Source of the DNA: Roseibium aquae
Lineage (GTDB): Bacteria; Pseudomonadota; Alphaproteobacteria; Rhizobiales; Stappiaceae
DNA: 64,000 nucleotides
Reading direction: 5' to 3'
Assembly (NCBI RefSeq): GCF_008711285.1
Contig: NZ_VXDC01000003.1
Location: 1 to 64,000, forward strand
Shown here: positions 1 to 9,451 of the stretch, one piece after another
How positions within the stretch are numbered: the first letter of the stretch is position 1
Layout of the letters: the number at the start of each line of letters is the position of its first letter
Position numbers and translations under genes: made by a program
The notes under the pieces: model-generated
Seen by the model: only the letters and a program-made list of their open reading frames with translations
Database searches by the model: none
Told to the model about the DNA's origin: nothing

Positions 1-536
1 GCACATCGCGGCCGGTAAATGGTCAGCGCAAAAATACATCAACATGGCGCCGCTCTACCAAGAGCAGAACCAAGCACACGGAGCCGTCGCCTGAAAACGA
101 AAGTGCGAAAGATATTTGACACTACCATTACCGGCAGGACGCCCTGGAAAAGGGATTCGTCATACCCGACCCTCACAAAGGATCCTGACCGCTACAGTCC
201 CGCTATCGGAAGCGTTGAACCGTCTTCTGAAACGTTGATACAGCGAGCAATTCTCACAAGTCAGTTTGGAACGGACCGCTTCAACCCAACCGGGAGCCGC
301 TTTGGGCGGCACCAGGACACCAATCCGTGCCCCCGAGAAACAATCCCGTTGCCGGCCCCCGCCGGGCCCCCACGCCTGCGAGCGCACCGGCGGCCGATGC
401 ACGATAGCATCGGCCCGCTCAACTGGCCGAGACCGGATCCGTTTTCGCTATTTTGAGGCAGAGTGAAGGTATTACGCGATTGAATGCCGGACGATGCTCG
501 CACAACGTCCGGCCTTGGGCCACCGGCCTGCGGCGG
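1..536. other. no gene recognised (window edge to NDUFA12 gene)
   Basis: No reading frame on either strand has a recognisable protein, and the frames present are arginine/proline-rich, as expected from GC-rich non-coding DNA. No tRNA-like cloverleaf was seen. The only structure noted is the hairpin at 486-513 just past the NDUFA12 stop. Confidence 0.5.
486..513 (-). terminator. hairpin downstream of the NDUFA12 gene, possible terminator
   Basis: GCCGGAC (486-492) pairs perfectly with GTCCGGC (507-513) around a 14-nt loop. It lies 24 bp past the stop of the NDUFA12 gene. No T-run follows on the minus strand, so intrinsic termination is uncertain. Confidence 0.35.
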
Positions 537-929
537 CTATTGGCCGGGAGACCATGCCTGGTAATCCCCGGTCACCTCCGGGCGCTTTTCCGGTGTCAGA
601 ATGGAGCCTTCCGGACGATAGGCGGCCGGTGTACCGGTCGGGTTGACCTGATGCGCCAACTGCCAGGACTTGGCATGGTACTCTTCCTCGCTCGGGGCGA
701 CATCCACGCGGTGGTGGATCCAACCGTGCCAACCGGGTGGGATGGAAGAGGCTTCCGCCAGTCCGTTGTAGATCACCCAGCGCTTCTCACCGCCGCGCTC
801 GCGGTAGTACTTGTTGCCGAATTCATCCTCGCCGACGTACTCGCCCTTTCGCCACGTGAAAAAGCGTGTCCCCATTGTCTGGCCATTCCACCAGGTGAAG
901 ACTTCGGTCAAAAAATCCCAGAATTTCAT
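537..929 (-). CDS. NADH:ubiquinone oxidoreductase subunit NDUFA12 (17.2 kDa accessory subunit)
   Basis: This 130-residue protein belongs to the NDUFA12/B17.2 family, an accessory subunit of respiratory complex I kept by alphaproteobacteria and mitochondria. It is expected at the matrix-side (cytoplasmic) arm. Diagnostic segments are FFTWRKGEYVGEDEFGNKYY near residues 23-42, RWVIYNG, PPGWHGWIHH and the late proline-rich YRPEGSILTP. The start MKFWDFLTEVFTWWNGQT and the length are normal for the family. The gene stands alone here, apart from the nuo operon, which is usual in alphaproteobacteria. The family call is firm; no catalytic role is expected. Confidence 0.93.
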   Translation of the reverse strand: MKFWDFLTEVFTWWNGQTMGTRFFTWRKGEYVGEDEFGNKYYRERGGEKRWVIYNGLAEASSIPPGWHGWIHHRVDVAPSEEEYHAKSWQLAHQVNPTGTPAAYRPEGSILTPEKRPEVTGDYQAWSPGQ

Positions 930-1144
930 GTCGAACGACAGTCCCTAAGCTCGAACCCGTGTGTCGGGCGGGGTGCTCTTGTGAGCGGGCACGCTGAACG
1001 GGCATATCAAAGCCGTTGCCGGGCCCGTTCAAATGCCCCGCGTCAGTTGGCGCGACTATGCCCCCAACACGCGGCCATGTCCAGTAACGCGCCTCTGGGG
1101 CTTGGCCGGTTCCCCGCATTCCTCTGGCGATAAAGTGGAATCAC

Positions 1145-1873
1145 TTAATTTTTGGCCTTGCTGTTCACCGCCGCGAACACAGGACGCCGAACCCGTCCGC
1201 CGCCATGCGCCAGAACCACCTGACCGGCCGCATCATCCTTGGTCACCGGGGGTTTGGGCAAGGGACGCATCGAAGCCCGAATGGTGCGTCCACTTAGCAT
1301 GGCGTTGGCGAGCCTGCTACGGACCTCGTCGAACTGCTCCCCGTTGGCCAGTGTATGAACCCGTGCCTGATGGAGCGATTGCAGTTTTTCGGCCTGCGCA
1401 TTCATGGCCTCGTTGATCCCGGAGACATTGTAAAAGCCGGAATGTTCGAGGATCATCTGCCGTGCGTCCTGCACCAGCCAGCGCAGGCGGCTGTAGAGCG
1501 TCGAAGGCGAAAGCGGCTTTACCAGCAAATGGTGGGCTCCTGCCCGCAACGCCTTGTTGACCAGAGCGCGTGTCCCGTGGGCGGTGATGAACATCAGCGG
1601 CACATAGCATAACGGCTCCATGTGCCGGTGCCGAATGAGACGCAAGAACTGGTATCCGGACGTCGGCCCCATGCGCCAATCCGTGAGAATCACGTTGGGC
1701 GGTTCCGCCATCATCGACTGGAGTGCCTCGTCGACCGAATCGAAGGCCCGAACGCGGGCCACCCGAAAACTCAGGAGAATCGACCGGATCAGGGTCTGCA
1801 TCGGTTTGCTGTCGTCGACGACAACGATGTCCAGATCCTCAACGCCAAGGCCAAAAGCTGCGTGATGTTTCAT
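1145..1873 (-). CDS. response regulator with single receiver domain and C-terminal extension
   Basis: The 242-residue protein opens with a CheY-like receiver domain: acidic pair D20-D21 in IVVVDDSKP, phospho-acceptor D65 in ILTDWRMG, T97 in FITAHG and K119 in LLVKPLSP. All canonical phosphorylation residues are present. Residues 130-242 form an extension without a recognisable DNA-binding or enzymatic domain, so the output is unknown. No histidine kinase is nearby. A GTG ten codons upstream (1903) could also start the gene. Neither start has a strong ribosome-binding site; 1873 is preferred because ATG begins the conserved part most closely. Confidence 0.85.
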   Translation of the reverse strand: MKHHAAFGLGVEDLDIVVVDDSKPMQTLIRSILLSFRVARVRAFDSVDEALQSMMAEPPNVILTDWRMGPTSGYQFLRLIRHRHMEPLCYVPLMFITAHGTRALVNKALRAGAHHLLVKPLSPSTLYSRLRWLVQDARQMILEHSGFYNVSGINEAMNAQAEKLQSLHQARVHTLANGEQFDEVRSRLANAMLSGRTIRASMRPLPKPPVTKDDAAGQVVLAHGGGRVRRPVFAAVNSKAKN

Positions 1874-2516
1874 AGACTTGCCGGGCTCCGGTCTCCCCCA
1901 CACTTGGGTTATGACAGGCTCGCTTTAAACCCGGCTGAAAAGAGCTCCTCAGCTTTTCTTCAAAATTTCATCAAACCACGGCAAGTTAACTGCGCGGGCG
2001 GCAAACCAGCCGGCCCCGGCCGGAACCCGGCGCGCGGAACGGCAGCTTTCCGCTTTTTTCCCCCCTCTCCCCGCAATTCACATGCAGCCACAACATTTTG
2101 CGCTTGCCCACAAGTCGTACACTAGAGCTTGTCGCCAGACGCTTGACGGTAAGATTTTGTTTACACTAGTTTCCTAACCATTACCGGTGTGCGTACCCGG
2201 GCCGGCAGCCTGCCGGGCCGACCCATCCAGTGCCCAGTATCGTGACGATTTCACCCGGCTGTTTCCGACAAGCAGCAGGCAGAGATCATTTGCGCCGGAC
2301 GGCTCGGAAGGAACAAGAGATACCTGTTGAGAAGCGCTATATATGGTAGCCTTCACACACGCAGATACTAGATAACGGATCGAGATCATCGATCATCACA
2401 TACGGGGACGGCGATCATCGCCGATGCGGACCGGTACCGGTCTGTGACATGCTTTTGCGTTTAGGCCCGGCTTGGCACGATGCATACCGGCCGGGGACAT
2501 AAAGGGGACTTGAGAA
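1874..2516. other. intergenic region between the receiver gene and nrdJ; promoter region
   Basis: About 640 bp without a credible gene. It must hold the divergent promoters of the receiver protein and of nrdJ. The right part contains the two NrdR-like boxes listed separately and a ribosome-binding stretch AAAGGGGACT at 2501-2510, six bases before the nrdJ ATG. I saw no B12-riboswitch signature I could defend. Confidence 0.5.
2334..2380 (+). promoter_or_regulatory. pair of NrdR-like boxes upstream of nrdJ
   Basis: The known NrdR box has the core CwAtATaTwG. CTATATATGG at 2337-2346 matches 9 of 10 positions. CTAGATAACG at 2368-2377 matches 7 of 10. Their centres (2341.5 and 2372.5) are exactly 31 bp apart, the three-helical-turn spacing typical of NrdR box pairs. 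Both lie 140-183 bp before the nrdJ start, so they probably mediate ATP/dATP-dependent repression of the reductase. Confidence 0.7.
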
Positions 2517-5500
2517 ATGCGGATCGAGCGGCGCTACACCAAAGACGGCCAGTCACCTTACGCCGACATTGAGTTCAGGACGGCCACGAGCGAGATCCGC
2601 AATCCGGACGGATCCATCGTCTTCAAGCTGGACGACATTCAGGTGCCCTCCCAGTTCAGCCAGGTGGCCGCCGACATTCTGGCCCAGAAGTACTTCCGCA
2701 AGGCGGGCGTGCCGGCGAAGCTGAAGCCCGTGGAAGAAAACACCGTTCCGTCCTGGCTGTGGCGCCGGGAAGCCGATTCGGCCGCCCTTGAGGCCATTCC
2801 CGAGGACGAGCGCTACGGCTCGGAAACGGATGGACGTCAGGTGTTCGACCGGCTGGCCGGCACCTGGACATACTGGGGCTGGAAAGGCGGGTATTTCGAT
2901 ACCGAAGATGACGCCCGCGCCTTCTTCGACGAGCTCCGCTACATGCTGGCGACCCAGAAGGTCGCGCCCAACTCCCCGCAATGGTTCAACACCGGTCTGC
3001 ACTGGGCCTATGGCATCGATGGCCCCAGCCAGGGCCATTATTATGTCGACTTCCAAACCGGCAAGCTGACCAAGTCCAAGACCGCCTACGAGCATCCCCA
3101 GCCGCATGCCTGCTTCATCCAGTCCGTTCAGGACGACCTCGTCAATGACGGCGGCATCATGGACCTTTGGGTGCGCGAGGCCCGGTTGTTCAAATATGGC
3201 TCGGGCACCGGTTCGAACTTCTCCCGTGTGCGCGGCGAAGGCGAAAAGCTGTCCGGCGGCGGCAAATCGTCCGGCCTGATGAGCTTCCTGAAGATCGGCG
3301 ACCGGGCGGCGGGCGCCATCAAGTCCGGCGGAACGACCCGGCGCGCGGCCAAGATGGTCGTCGTCGATGTCGATCACCCGGATATCGAGGAATACATCAA
3401 CTGGAAGGTGAAGGAAGAGCAGAAGGTGGCGGCGCTCGTCACCGGCTCCAAGATCTGCCAGAAGCACCTGAGCGCCATCATGCGCGCCTGCGTCAACTGC
3501 GAAGCTGACAATGGCGACTGCTTCGACCCGGCCAAGAACCCGGCCCTGAAGCGGGAAATCCGCGCCGCGAAAAAGATGCTCGTGCCGGACAACTATATCC
3601 AGCGCGTGATCCAGTTCGCCCGCCAGGGCTTCACCAAGATCGAGTTCCCGGTCTATGACACCGACTGGGATTCAGAAGCCTATCTCACCGTTGCCGGGCA
3701 GAACTCGAACAATTCGGTGCGCGTGACAGACGGCTTCCTGAATGCCGTGACCGAAGACGGCACCTGGGATCTGACCTCCCGGCGCACCGGCGATGTGGTG
3801 AAGACCGTCAAGGCGAAGGAGCTTTGGGAGCAGATCGGCTATGCCGCCTGGGCCTCCGCCGATCCGGGCCTGCAGTACCACACGACCATCAACGACTGGC
3901 ACACCTGCCCGGCCTCCGGCGAAATCCGCGCGTCGAACCCGTGCTCGGAATACATGTTCCTGGACGACACCGCCTGCAACCTGGCGTCCTTGAACCTGAT
4001 GCAGTTCCGCAACGCTGACCGGTCCGTCGACATCGGGTCTTACGAGCACGCCGTCCGCCTGTGGACCGTCGTTCTGGAAATCTCGGTGCTGATGGCCCAG
4101 TTCCCGTCCAAGGAAATCGCCGAACTGTCCTACAAGTACCGCACGCTCGGCCTTGGCTACGCCAATATCGGCGGGCTGTTGATGACCTCCGGCATTCCCT
4201 ACGATTCCGACGAAGGCCGGGCCATCTGCGGCGCGCTGACCGCGATCATGACCGGTGTGTCCTATGCGACCTCGGCCGAGATGGCCGGTGAACTCGGCGC
4301 CTTCCCGGGCTACAAGGACAATGCCGCGCACATGCTGCGCGTGATGCGCAACCACCGCCGCGCGGCCCATGGCGAGGCGGACGGATATGAGAAGCTCAAC
4401 ACCAATCCGGTTCCGCTCGACCATGCTTCCTGCCCGGATCAGAAGCTGATCGAGCATGCCCGGAAGGCCTGGGACCGCGCGCTGGAGCTGGGCGAGAAAA
4501 ACGGCTACCGCAACGCCCAGGCCACGGTCATCGCGCCGACCGGCACGATCGGCCTGGTGATGGATTGCGACACGACCGGGATCGAGCCGGACTTCGCGCT
4601 GGTGAAGTTCAAGAAGCTGGCCGGCGGCGGCTACTTCAAGATCATCAACCGGGCCGTTCCCGAAGCCCTGCGCGAGCTTGGCTATTCGGAAAGCCAGATC
4701 GCCGAGATCGAAGCCTATGCGGTCGGTCATGGCTCGCTGGATCAGGCGCCGGCGATCAATCCCACCGCCCTCAAGGCCAAGGGCTTTACGGATGAAAGCC
4801 TCGCCAAGCTGAAGGGCAGCCTCGGCTCGGCCTTTGACATCAAGTTCGTCTTCAACCGCTGGACGCTGGGCGACGCGCAGATGACCGCGCTCGGCGTCAC
4901 CGAAGAGCAGATGAACGACCCGGCCTTCGAGCTGCTGGCGTTCCTGGGCTTTTCCAAGGCCGACATCGAGGCCGCCAACACCCATGTGTGCGGGGCGATG
5001 ACGCTGGAAGGCGCGCCGTTCCTCAAGCAAGAGCACTATCCGGTGTTCGACTGCGCCAACCCGTGCGGGCGCATCGGCAAGCGCTTCCTGTCGGTCGAAA
5101 GCCACATCCGCATGATGGCCGCGGCCCAGCCGTTCATCTCCGGCGCGATCTCCAAGACGATCAACATGCCGAACGATGCGACCGTCGAGGACTGCGAAAA
5201 CGCCTACATGCTGTCCTGGAAGCTCGCGCTCAAGGCCAACGCGCTCTACCGCGACGGCTCCAAGCTCAGCCAGCCGCTCAATGCCCAGCTTCTGGCCGAC
5301 GACGAGGAGGAGCAGGAGGACGCGCTGGAGGAGCTGGCCGCCAAGCCGGCCGCCGCGCGGGCCGAAATGGTTGCCGAGCGGATCGTCGAGCGGATCGTGG
5401 AACGCGCCGTGCGCACCCAGGAGAAGCTGCCGGGCCGCCGCAAGGGCTACACCCAGAAGGCGCGCGTGGGCGGGCACACGATCTTCCTGCGCACCGGCGA

Positions 5501-6209
5501 GTATGACGACGGCCGGCTCGGCGAGATCTTCCTCGACATGAACAAGGAAGGCTCGGCGCTGCGGGCGCTCATCAACAACTTCGCCATCTCCGTCTCGCTC
5601 GGCCTGCAATACGGTGTGCCGCTGGAGGAGTATGTCGACGCCTTCACCTTCACCAAGTTCGAGCCGGCCGGCATGGTCCAGGGCAACGACGCGATCAAGA
5701 ACGCCACGTCGATCCTCGACTATGTGTTCCGCGAACTGGCGGTGTCCTATCTGGGCCGTCACGACCTTGCCCATGTGCCGCCGGAAGTGTTCGCCGGCAG
5801 CCCCGGCAGCGCGGGCTATTCCGGTCCGGATGCGGGCAAGGGCCAGCAGCCCGGCGTGGTGTCCCACGGGCTGGTGCGGGGGCAGACGGAACGCTTCCGG
5901 CTGGTCAGCGGCACGGGCGAACCGGCCGGTCTTCAGGTCGAGGCCATCGGCGGGCAGGTCTCCGGCGACGCGGTCGCCCAGGGCGCGGCCGTGGCCACGG
6001 CCTTCGCCCGGGGAACGGATGTGATCGCGACCGCCCGGGTGGCCACCGCCCCGGCCCCGCAGGCCACGAGCGACGCCGAGCGCATCGCCCAGGCCCGCAT
6101 GAAAGGCTATGAGGGCGAAAGCTGCGCGGAATGCGGCAACTTCACCATGGTGCGCAACGGCACCTGCCTGAAATGCGACACCTGCGGCTCGACCAGCGGC
6201 TGCAGCTGA
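2517..6209 (+). CDS. nrdJ: vitamin B12-dependent (class II) ribonucleoside-diphosphate reductase
   Basis: This enzyme reduces ribonucleotides to deoxyribonucleotides using adenosylcobalamin to start the radical, in the cytoplasm, with or without oxygen. At 1230 residues it is the long NrdJ form common in alphaproteobacteria. Visible motifs are [31 protein letters not shown], the catalytic [20 protein letters not shown] near residue 474, and [22 protein letters not shown]-terminal CAEC...CLKC.TC cluster probably binds zinc and regenerates the active-site thiols. A long [13 protein letters not shown] acidic insert sits near residue 925. The start is supported by AAAGGGGACT at 2501-2510. NrdR-like boxes lie upstream and a terminator lies downstream, so it is a single-gene transcript. 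Confidence 0.97.
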   Translation: MRIERRYTKDGQSPYADIEFRTATSEIRNPDGSIVFKLDDIQVPSQFSQVAADILAQKYFRKAGVPAKLKPVEENTVPSWLWRREADSAALEAIPEDERYGSETDGRQVFDRLAGTWTYWGWKGGYFDTEDDARAFFDELRYMLATQKVAPNSPQWFNTGLHWAYGIDGPSQGHYYVDFQTGKLTKSKTAYEHPQPHACFIQSVQDDLVNDGGIMDLWVREARLFKYGSGTGSNFSRVRGEGEKLSGGGKSSGLMSFLKIGDRAAGAIKSGGTTRRAAKMVVVDVDHPDIEEYINWKVKEEQKVAALVTGSKICQKHLSAIMRACVNCEADNGDCFDPAKNPALKREIRAAKKMLVPDNYIQRVIQFARQGFTKIEFPVYDTDWDSEAYLTVAGQNSNNSVRVTDGFLNAVTEDGTWDLTSRRTGDVVKTVKAKELWEQIGYAAWASADPGLQYHTTINDWHTCPASGEIRASNPCSEYMFLDDTACNLASLNLMQFRNADRSVDIGSYEHAVRLWTVVLEISVLMAQFPSKEIAELSYKYRTLGLGYANIGGLLMTSGIPYDSDEGRAICGALTAIMTGVSYATSAEMAGELGAFPGYKDNAAHMLRVMRNHRRAAHGEADGYEKLNTNPVPLDHASCPDQKLIEHARKAWDRALELGEKNGYRNAQATVIAPTGTIGLVMDCDTTGIEPDFALVKFKKLAGGGYFKIINRAVPEALRELGYSESQIAEIEAYAVGHGSLDQAPAINPTALKAKGFTDESLAKLKGSLGSAFDIKFVFNRWTLGDAQMTALGVTEEQMNDPAFELLAFLGFSKADIEAANTHVCGAMTLEGAPFLKQEHYPVFDCANPCGRIGKRFLSVESHIRMMAAAQPFISGAISKTINMPNDATVEDCENAYMLSWKLALKANALYRDGSKLSQPLNAQLLADDEEEQEDALEELAAKPAAARAEMVAERIVERIVERAVRTQEKLPGRRKGYTQKARVGGHTIFLRTGEYDDGRLGEIFLDMNKEGSALRALINNFAISVSLGLQYGVPLEEYVDAFTFTKFEPAGMVQGNDAIKNATSILDYVFRELAVSYLGRHDLAHVPPEVFAGSPGSAGYSGPDAGKGQQPGVVSHGLVRGQTERFRLVSGTGEPAGLQVEAIGGQVSGDAVAQGAAVATAFARGTDVIATARVATAPAPQATSDAERIAQARMKGYEGESCAECGNFTMVRNGTCLKCDTCGSTSGCS

Positions 6210-6287
6210 GGCCGCCGGGACGTGTCCCGGGGCATATGGATTGGCCACTTCAGGCCAATCCGCGGCCCGAACGCCCCTGAAACCAAG

Positions 6288-6322
6288 AAACCCGCCCATC
6301 GGAGACGACCGGGCGGGTTTTT
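6288..6322 (+). terminator. rho-independent terminator after nrdJ
   Basis: AAACCCGCCC (6288-6297) pairs with GGGCGGGTTT (6311-6320), giving a 10-bp stem followed by a T-run to 6322. The flanking A-run makes it potentially bidirectional, so it could also stop leftward transcription from the neighbouring island. Confidence 0.88.
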
Positions 6323-6513
6323 CTTGATCCAAAGGCGTTGAGGCCTGCTCCGGGGCCGGGCGCGGACCGGCGGGGTGTCTTCGCGCGCCAATCCGTGCCG
6401 ACATTCATTGGGACAGTTTCTACGGTGGATTTAGTGCGTGAGGGACATCCGGATCACAGGAGATGTTGATCCGTTATCTGGCACCCATAAAAGCGAAAAG
6501 TTCAGCACGTTCT

Positions 6514-7122
6514 CTAACATGCTGCCTGCCCAATTGCTGTAATCCGCTCTACCGCCCGGTGGAGACTAGCGTTACGATCTGCCGCCCGATTGAAATCCCA
6601 GTATTCCATTGCAAATCGACTGAGGTGCGCATTATATCCGAGACCAATCTTGGCGTTTCCAGCTGGCAGCAGTTCTTTCCTCGCTTCCCGACTTCCATGC
6701 AGTCTAACGCGATTAAGCAGTAGTTCTTTCGGATCCGCTATTTCCGTATCATCAGGAAGTGATCGGATGGGTATGCCAAGATAGTTACTCAGGTTTACAT
6801 GGTCGGCCAACAACCACGCCTCAACCTCTGTCACTGCGATATTGAAGCACATTTTCGTCGGAAGCGGTTCATTCAGTCCGGAGCTATCAATCCAGTTTCT
6901 ACGCAAACTCGGCGGGCACTTCGCACGATCAAGGTCAGTTAGAATAAAAACGTGGTAGCTTTGGGCCAATGTGCAATAATTAGCGAGCTTCTTCTTGATC
7001 CAGCCGAAGCCGCCGTGGTTTGGCTGCAATTCAGTCAAATGTACCTCGTCAAGTAGGCTTTGCAGCAATCGCACAAGGACAGCCCGGCTGAGCGCATCTT
7101 CGACGCAGAAGTAAGCAATCAT
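6514..7122 (-). CDS. TOPRIM-like nuclease-type protein, partner of AAA ATPase (putative phage defence)
   Basis: This 202-residue protein shows the acidic pattern of a stand-alone TOPRIM fold: E8 in AYFCVEDA, D63 and D65 in FILTDLDRAKCP, and further acids in AVTEVEAWLLAD (99-107). Small TOPRIM-like proteins translationally coupled to AAA ATPases occur in several defence modules (RloAB/AbiL-like and PARIS-like pairs). The ATG overlaps the ATPase stop as ATGA (7119-7122). I infer a metal-dependent nuclease or effector kept in check by the ATPase. The exact family cannot be named by eye. Other acidic-cluster hydrolases remain possible. Confidence 0.6.
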   Translation of the reverse strand: MIAYFCVEDALSRAVLVRLLQSLLDEVHLTELQPNHGGFGWIKKKLANYCTLAQSYHVFILTDLDRAKCPPSLRRNWIDSSGLNEPLPTKMCFNIAVTEVEAWLLADHVNLSNYLGIPIRSLPDDTEIADPKELLLNRVRLHGSREARKELLPAGNAKIGLGYNAHLSRFAMEYWDFNRAADRNASLHRAVERITAIGQAAC

Positions 7123-8309
7123 AGTTCAAGCTTCAGTTGCATACCGACCGGCAAACCACGTGTGTTTGGTAGCACGGCCTCTGCTGGAGAGAGACCAACT
7201 GACAGTGCAGCTTGTTCAGCTGTGTTGATCTTTCGAGTGCGCGAGCCATCGTCCGACGGTTCAATTATAATTATCCCGTCGGCATTAATTCCAGGATTAG
7301 ACAGTAAAGCGTAGCTGTGGGTGGAGATGAATATCTGACGACCCGAGCTTGGCGACCGACGTCTTCTTACTGTTTCAATCAAATATGACAGTTGTCGAAC
7401 GACTTCTTCATTAAGCGAAAGCTCGGGCTCTTCAAGCAACAAAGGTGCGTCTCCCGTTTCTTGAAGCAACCAAAAAAGCGCAATTAGTCTTAGAGTTCCA
7501 TCAGAAAATTGATCTTCTCGCTGGCGTGCACCACGTGGCCGATGATGCTTGAATTTGATTTCCAAATGAGGCCTTCCTGTGATCCCGTCCTTAAGAAATC
7601 TTAGGTCCTCCATCTGTGGGACTACGGAGCGCAATGCTTTTTCTATCTTTTTTAGCCGATTGTTGCGTGTACGCTCCTGCGTTGCAGAAACTCGTAGCAA
7701 AAACTCCTGTCCGAACGGATCATCTTCCAGCGTTCGACCACTGATTTCATCTCCAAATTTGAGGAGTTGGGGAACGAGGTGATAATAAGTAATTGATCCG
7801 AAGTACTCCGCTAAAAAACGAAAATCTTTATTAGTATTTATCTGCTCGAGATAGGTCTGCTGACGCTGGGCCTCGTCTTGTTCATCCTCCATATTTGGAC
7901 GTTTCAACAGGTTGATTTTCTCACCAGTGTTTTCTATCCGATTTACAATTTCTTTTGTGATGTGCGGACGACGGTTTTTCTCAAAACCTTTGCTGGGAAT
8001 ATTAAAACCTAAAGTGTAATTCCACCCAGTTGACGTATCATCGTCGAAAACATCGACATCAATCAGCACCTCAGTGTCCTGACGAGCATGTAAGCAACGT
8101 ATTTTCGATATCCCTCCTCGGCTCTCGACCGCCTCTTGAAGGCCACCGCCCTTTGATTTTCCGAGATCGCGAAGAAAACGCATCACATCAAGAAAATTGG
8201 ATTTACCGGATGCGTTTGGACCCAACAAATATACGACATCTGACACATCCGACACCTCGGACCCACGGAAATTCCGCCAGTTTTTGATCATTATTCTCGA
8301 TATTCGCAA
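7119..8309 (-). CDS. OLD-like AAA/ABC-type ATPase, probable anti-phage defence sensor
   Basis: This 396-residue protein is a SMC/ABC-class ATPase: Walker A GPNASGKSN at 30-38, signature-like FSDGTLR at 268-274, Walker B PLLLEEPE at 289-296, and H-switch ISTH at 328-331. The middle (110-260) is a helical insert. It begins LRISRIMIKNWRNFRG, the usual opening of OLD/RecF-like ATPases. I chose the TTG at 8309 because GGAAGG sits nine bases upstream (8319-8324). An upstream GTG/ATG at 8363/8360 would add 18 residues (MMAKFRVYFFIQYGRTVA) unlike the family. It is coupled by a 4-bp overlap to the TOPRIM-like gene. AT-rich composition suggests transfer. Confidence 0.8.
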   Translation of the reverse strand: MRISRIMIKNWRNFRGSEVSDVSDVVYLLGPNASGKSNFLDVMRFLRDLGKSKGGGLQEAVESRGGISKIRCLHARQDTEVLIDVDVFDDDTSTGWNYTLGFNIPSKGFEKNRRPHITKEIVNRIENTGEKINLLKRPNMEDEQDEAQRQQTYLEQINTNKDFRFLAEYFGSITYYHLVPQLLKFGDEISGRTLEDDPFGQEFLLRVSATQERTRNNRLKKIEKALRSVVPQMEDLRFLKDGITGRPHLEIKFKHHRPRGARQREDQFSDGTLRLIALFWLLQETGDAPLLLEEPELSLNEEVVRQLSYLIETVRRRRSPSSGRQIFISTHSYALLSNPGINADGIIIIEPSDDGSRTRKINTAEQAALSVGLSPAEAVLPNTRGLPVGMQLKLEL

Positions 8310-8363
8310 CGCGACTGTCCTTCCATACTGAATGAAAAAATAAACCCTAAATTTAGCCATCAC

Positions 8364-8779
8364 AACCTAGTCTGTGGCCCTCCATTTGCCTTTGTTTTTT
8401 CACGTAAGTTATTAACCTTTCGGTCTCTATCCGCTCTTGGTTCAAGGTTTTTGCCGCCGGATGATTTCGTTTGTAAGCGCTGTACAGGACTACACCTCCC
8501 CGCCCTCCCCAAAAAACTATGCTCGCCATGGCCGGACGGCCGCTGTCGGGGCGGTGGCGGGGCAAGGTCAAAGCCTGCGACCGTTCCGTCTGGGGCGGCG
8601 AACAGTCCGTCATTCAAGGACCGGCGCTGGACGGCGCTGCGGTGTCAACCCGGCCGGCGGCGGGTCCAAATGCAGCCGCCCGCTCTTCGCCCCGGCCGCA
8701 CCGAAAAAAGGACTGTGCCGGACGGCGTTTGTCTCTAGATAGGGGGATGACGAACGGCCCGAAGCACGAGGACGGACCC
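8364..8779. other. intergenic region between the island and the cupin gene
   Basis: About 415 bp that starts AT-rich and becomes GC-rich near 8480. It must contain divergent promoters for the ATPase pair and for the cupin gene. Open frames here are arginine-rich shadows without recognisable protein sequence. Confidence 0.4.
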
Positions 8780-9451
8780 ATGCGCGTGAACGCTGATTTT
8801 TCCGAGCGGACCATCGTCCGGTTTGACGACACGGACTGGATCGCCTCCCCCCGGCCCGGTGTGGAGCGCAAGATGCTGGACCGGATCGGCGGTGAAATCG
8901 CCCGGGCGACGAGCCTCGTCCGCTTCGCCCCCGGCAGCGCGTTTTCCCCCCATACCCATGACGGGGGCGAGGAATACCTCGTTCTCGAGGGCACCTTCCA
9001 GGACGAGGACGGCGATTTTCCCGTTGGCAGCTATGTGCGCAATCCGCCGGCATCCTCGCACACCCCGGCCGCCCGGGACGGCGCGACGATCCTTGTCAAG
9101 CTGCACCAGTTCGACCCGGGCGACCGCACCCGGGTGCAGATCGACACCGCGCGGCGCGGCTGGAACCGGGCGGCGGACGGCGTCGAACGGCTGGACCTGC
9201 ATGAAGATGACCGGGAGAAGGTGGTCATGGAACGCTGGGCGCCGGGCACCGCGCGTGAGATCGCGGCCCCGGGCGGCCTGGAGATCTTCGTGGTGGACGG
9301 GGCCATCCGCGACGGCGGCGATGCGCTCGGCCGGTGGGACTGGCTGCGCCTGCCGGCGGGCTCCCGCCTTCAGGCCACCGCCGGGTCCGCCGGGGCGACG
9401 GTCTGGATCAAGACCGGACACCTTCTGCAGGCCGCCGGGACCGCCGCGTGA
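8780..9451 (+). CDS. ChrR-like cupin-domain protein
   Basis: The 223-residue protein has a first cupin barrel with the metal-binding set HTHDGGEEYLVLEG followed by a late SSH, as in the C-terminal domain of ChrR anti-sigma factors and acetylacetone-cleaving-like cupins. The second half (from about 125) resembles a second, degenerate cupin without the histidines. There is no zinc-binding ChrR N-terminal domain, so it is not itself an anti-sigma factor of the classic type. The start at 8780 follows GAGGACGGA. An ATG at 8747 would add 11 residues but its G-run touches the codon. It overlaps the next gene by GTGA, so the two are probably co-translated. The substrate is unknown. Confidence 0.75.
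   Translation: MRVNADFSERTIVRFDDTDWIASPRPGVERKMLDRIGGEIARATSLVRFAPGSAFSPHTHDGGEEYLVLEGTFQDEDGDFPVGSYVRNPPASSHTPAARDGATILVKLHQFDPGDRTRVQIDTARRGWNRAADGVERLDLHEDDREKVVMERWAPGTAREIAAPGGLEIFVVDGAIRDGGDALGRWDWLRLPAGSRLQATAGSAGATVWIKTGHLLQAAGTAA

Larger units (their letters stand above)
6470..8470. other. AT-richer accessory island carrying two overlapping genes
   Basis: Base composition drops clearly compared with the GC-rich flanks: the strand is rich in AT-runs, TTT/AAA codons and rare AGA/ATA codons. The change begins soon after the nrdJ terminator and ends before the cupin gene. It holds only the TOPRIM-like and ATPase genes. I found no integrase, tRNA, or convincing direct repeats at the edges, so the boundaries are approximate and the transfer mechanism is unknown. 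Confidence 0.65.

Noticed and set aside
19..456. Open frame of 145 codons at the left edge
   Set aside because: Arginine/proline-rich, no recognisable domain, no ribosome-binding site, and overlapped by equally long frames on the other strand; best explained as GC-driven open frame.
2461..2500. Sigma-54-like TGGCACG stretch before nrdJ
   Set aside because: The required GC element at the -12 position is not at the correct spacing.
1874..2516. Possible cobalamin riboswitch before the B12-dependent reductase
   Set aside because: No B12-box-like sequence or conserved folding core could be identified by eye; the NrdR box pair explains regulation better.
3672..6404. 910-codon frame on the minus strand inside nrdJ
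   Set aside because: It is antisense to a strongly conserved gene, rich in Gly/Ala/Arg/His, and has no homology-like motif. Long antisense frames are expected with this codon bias.
6323..8519. Mobile-element ends or attachment repeats around the AT-rich island
   Set aside because: No matching direct or inverted repeats, integrase or tRNA were seen at the borders; only base composition supports acquisition.
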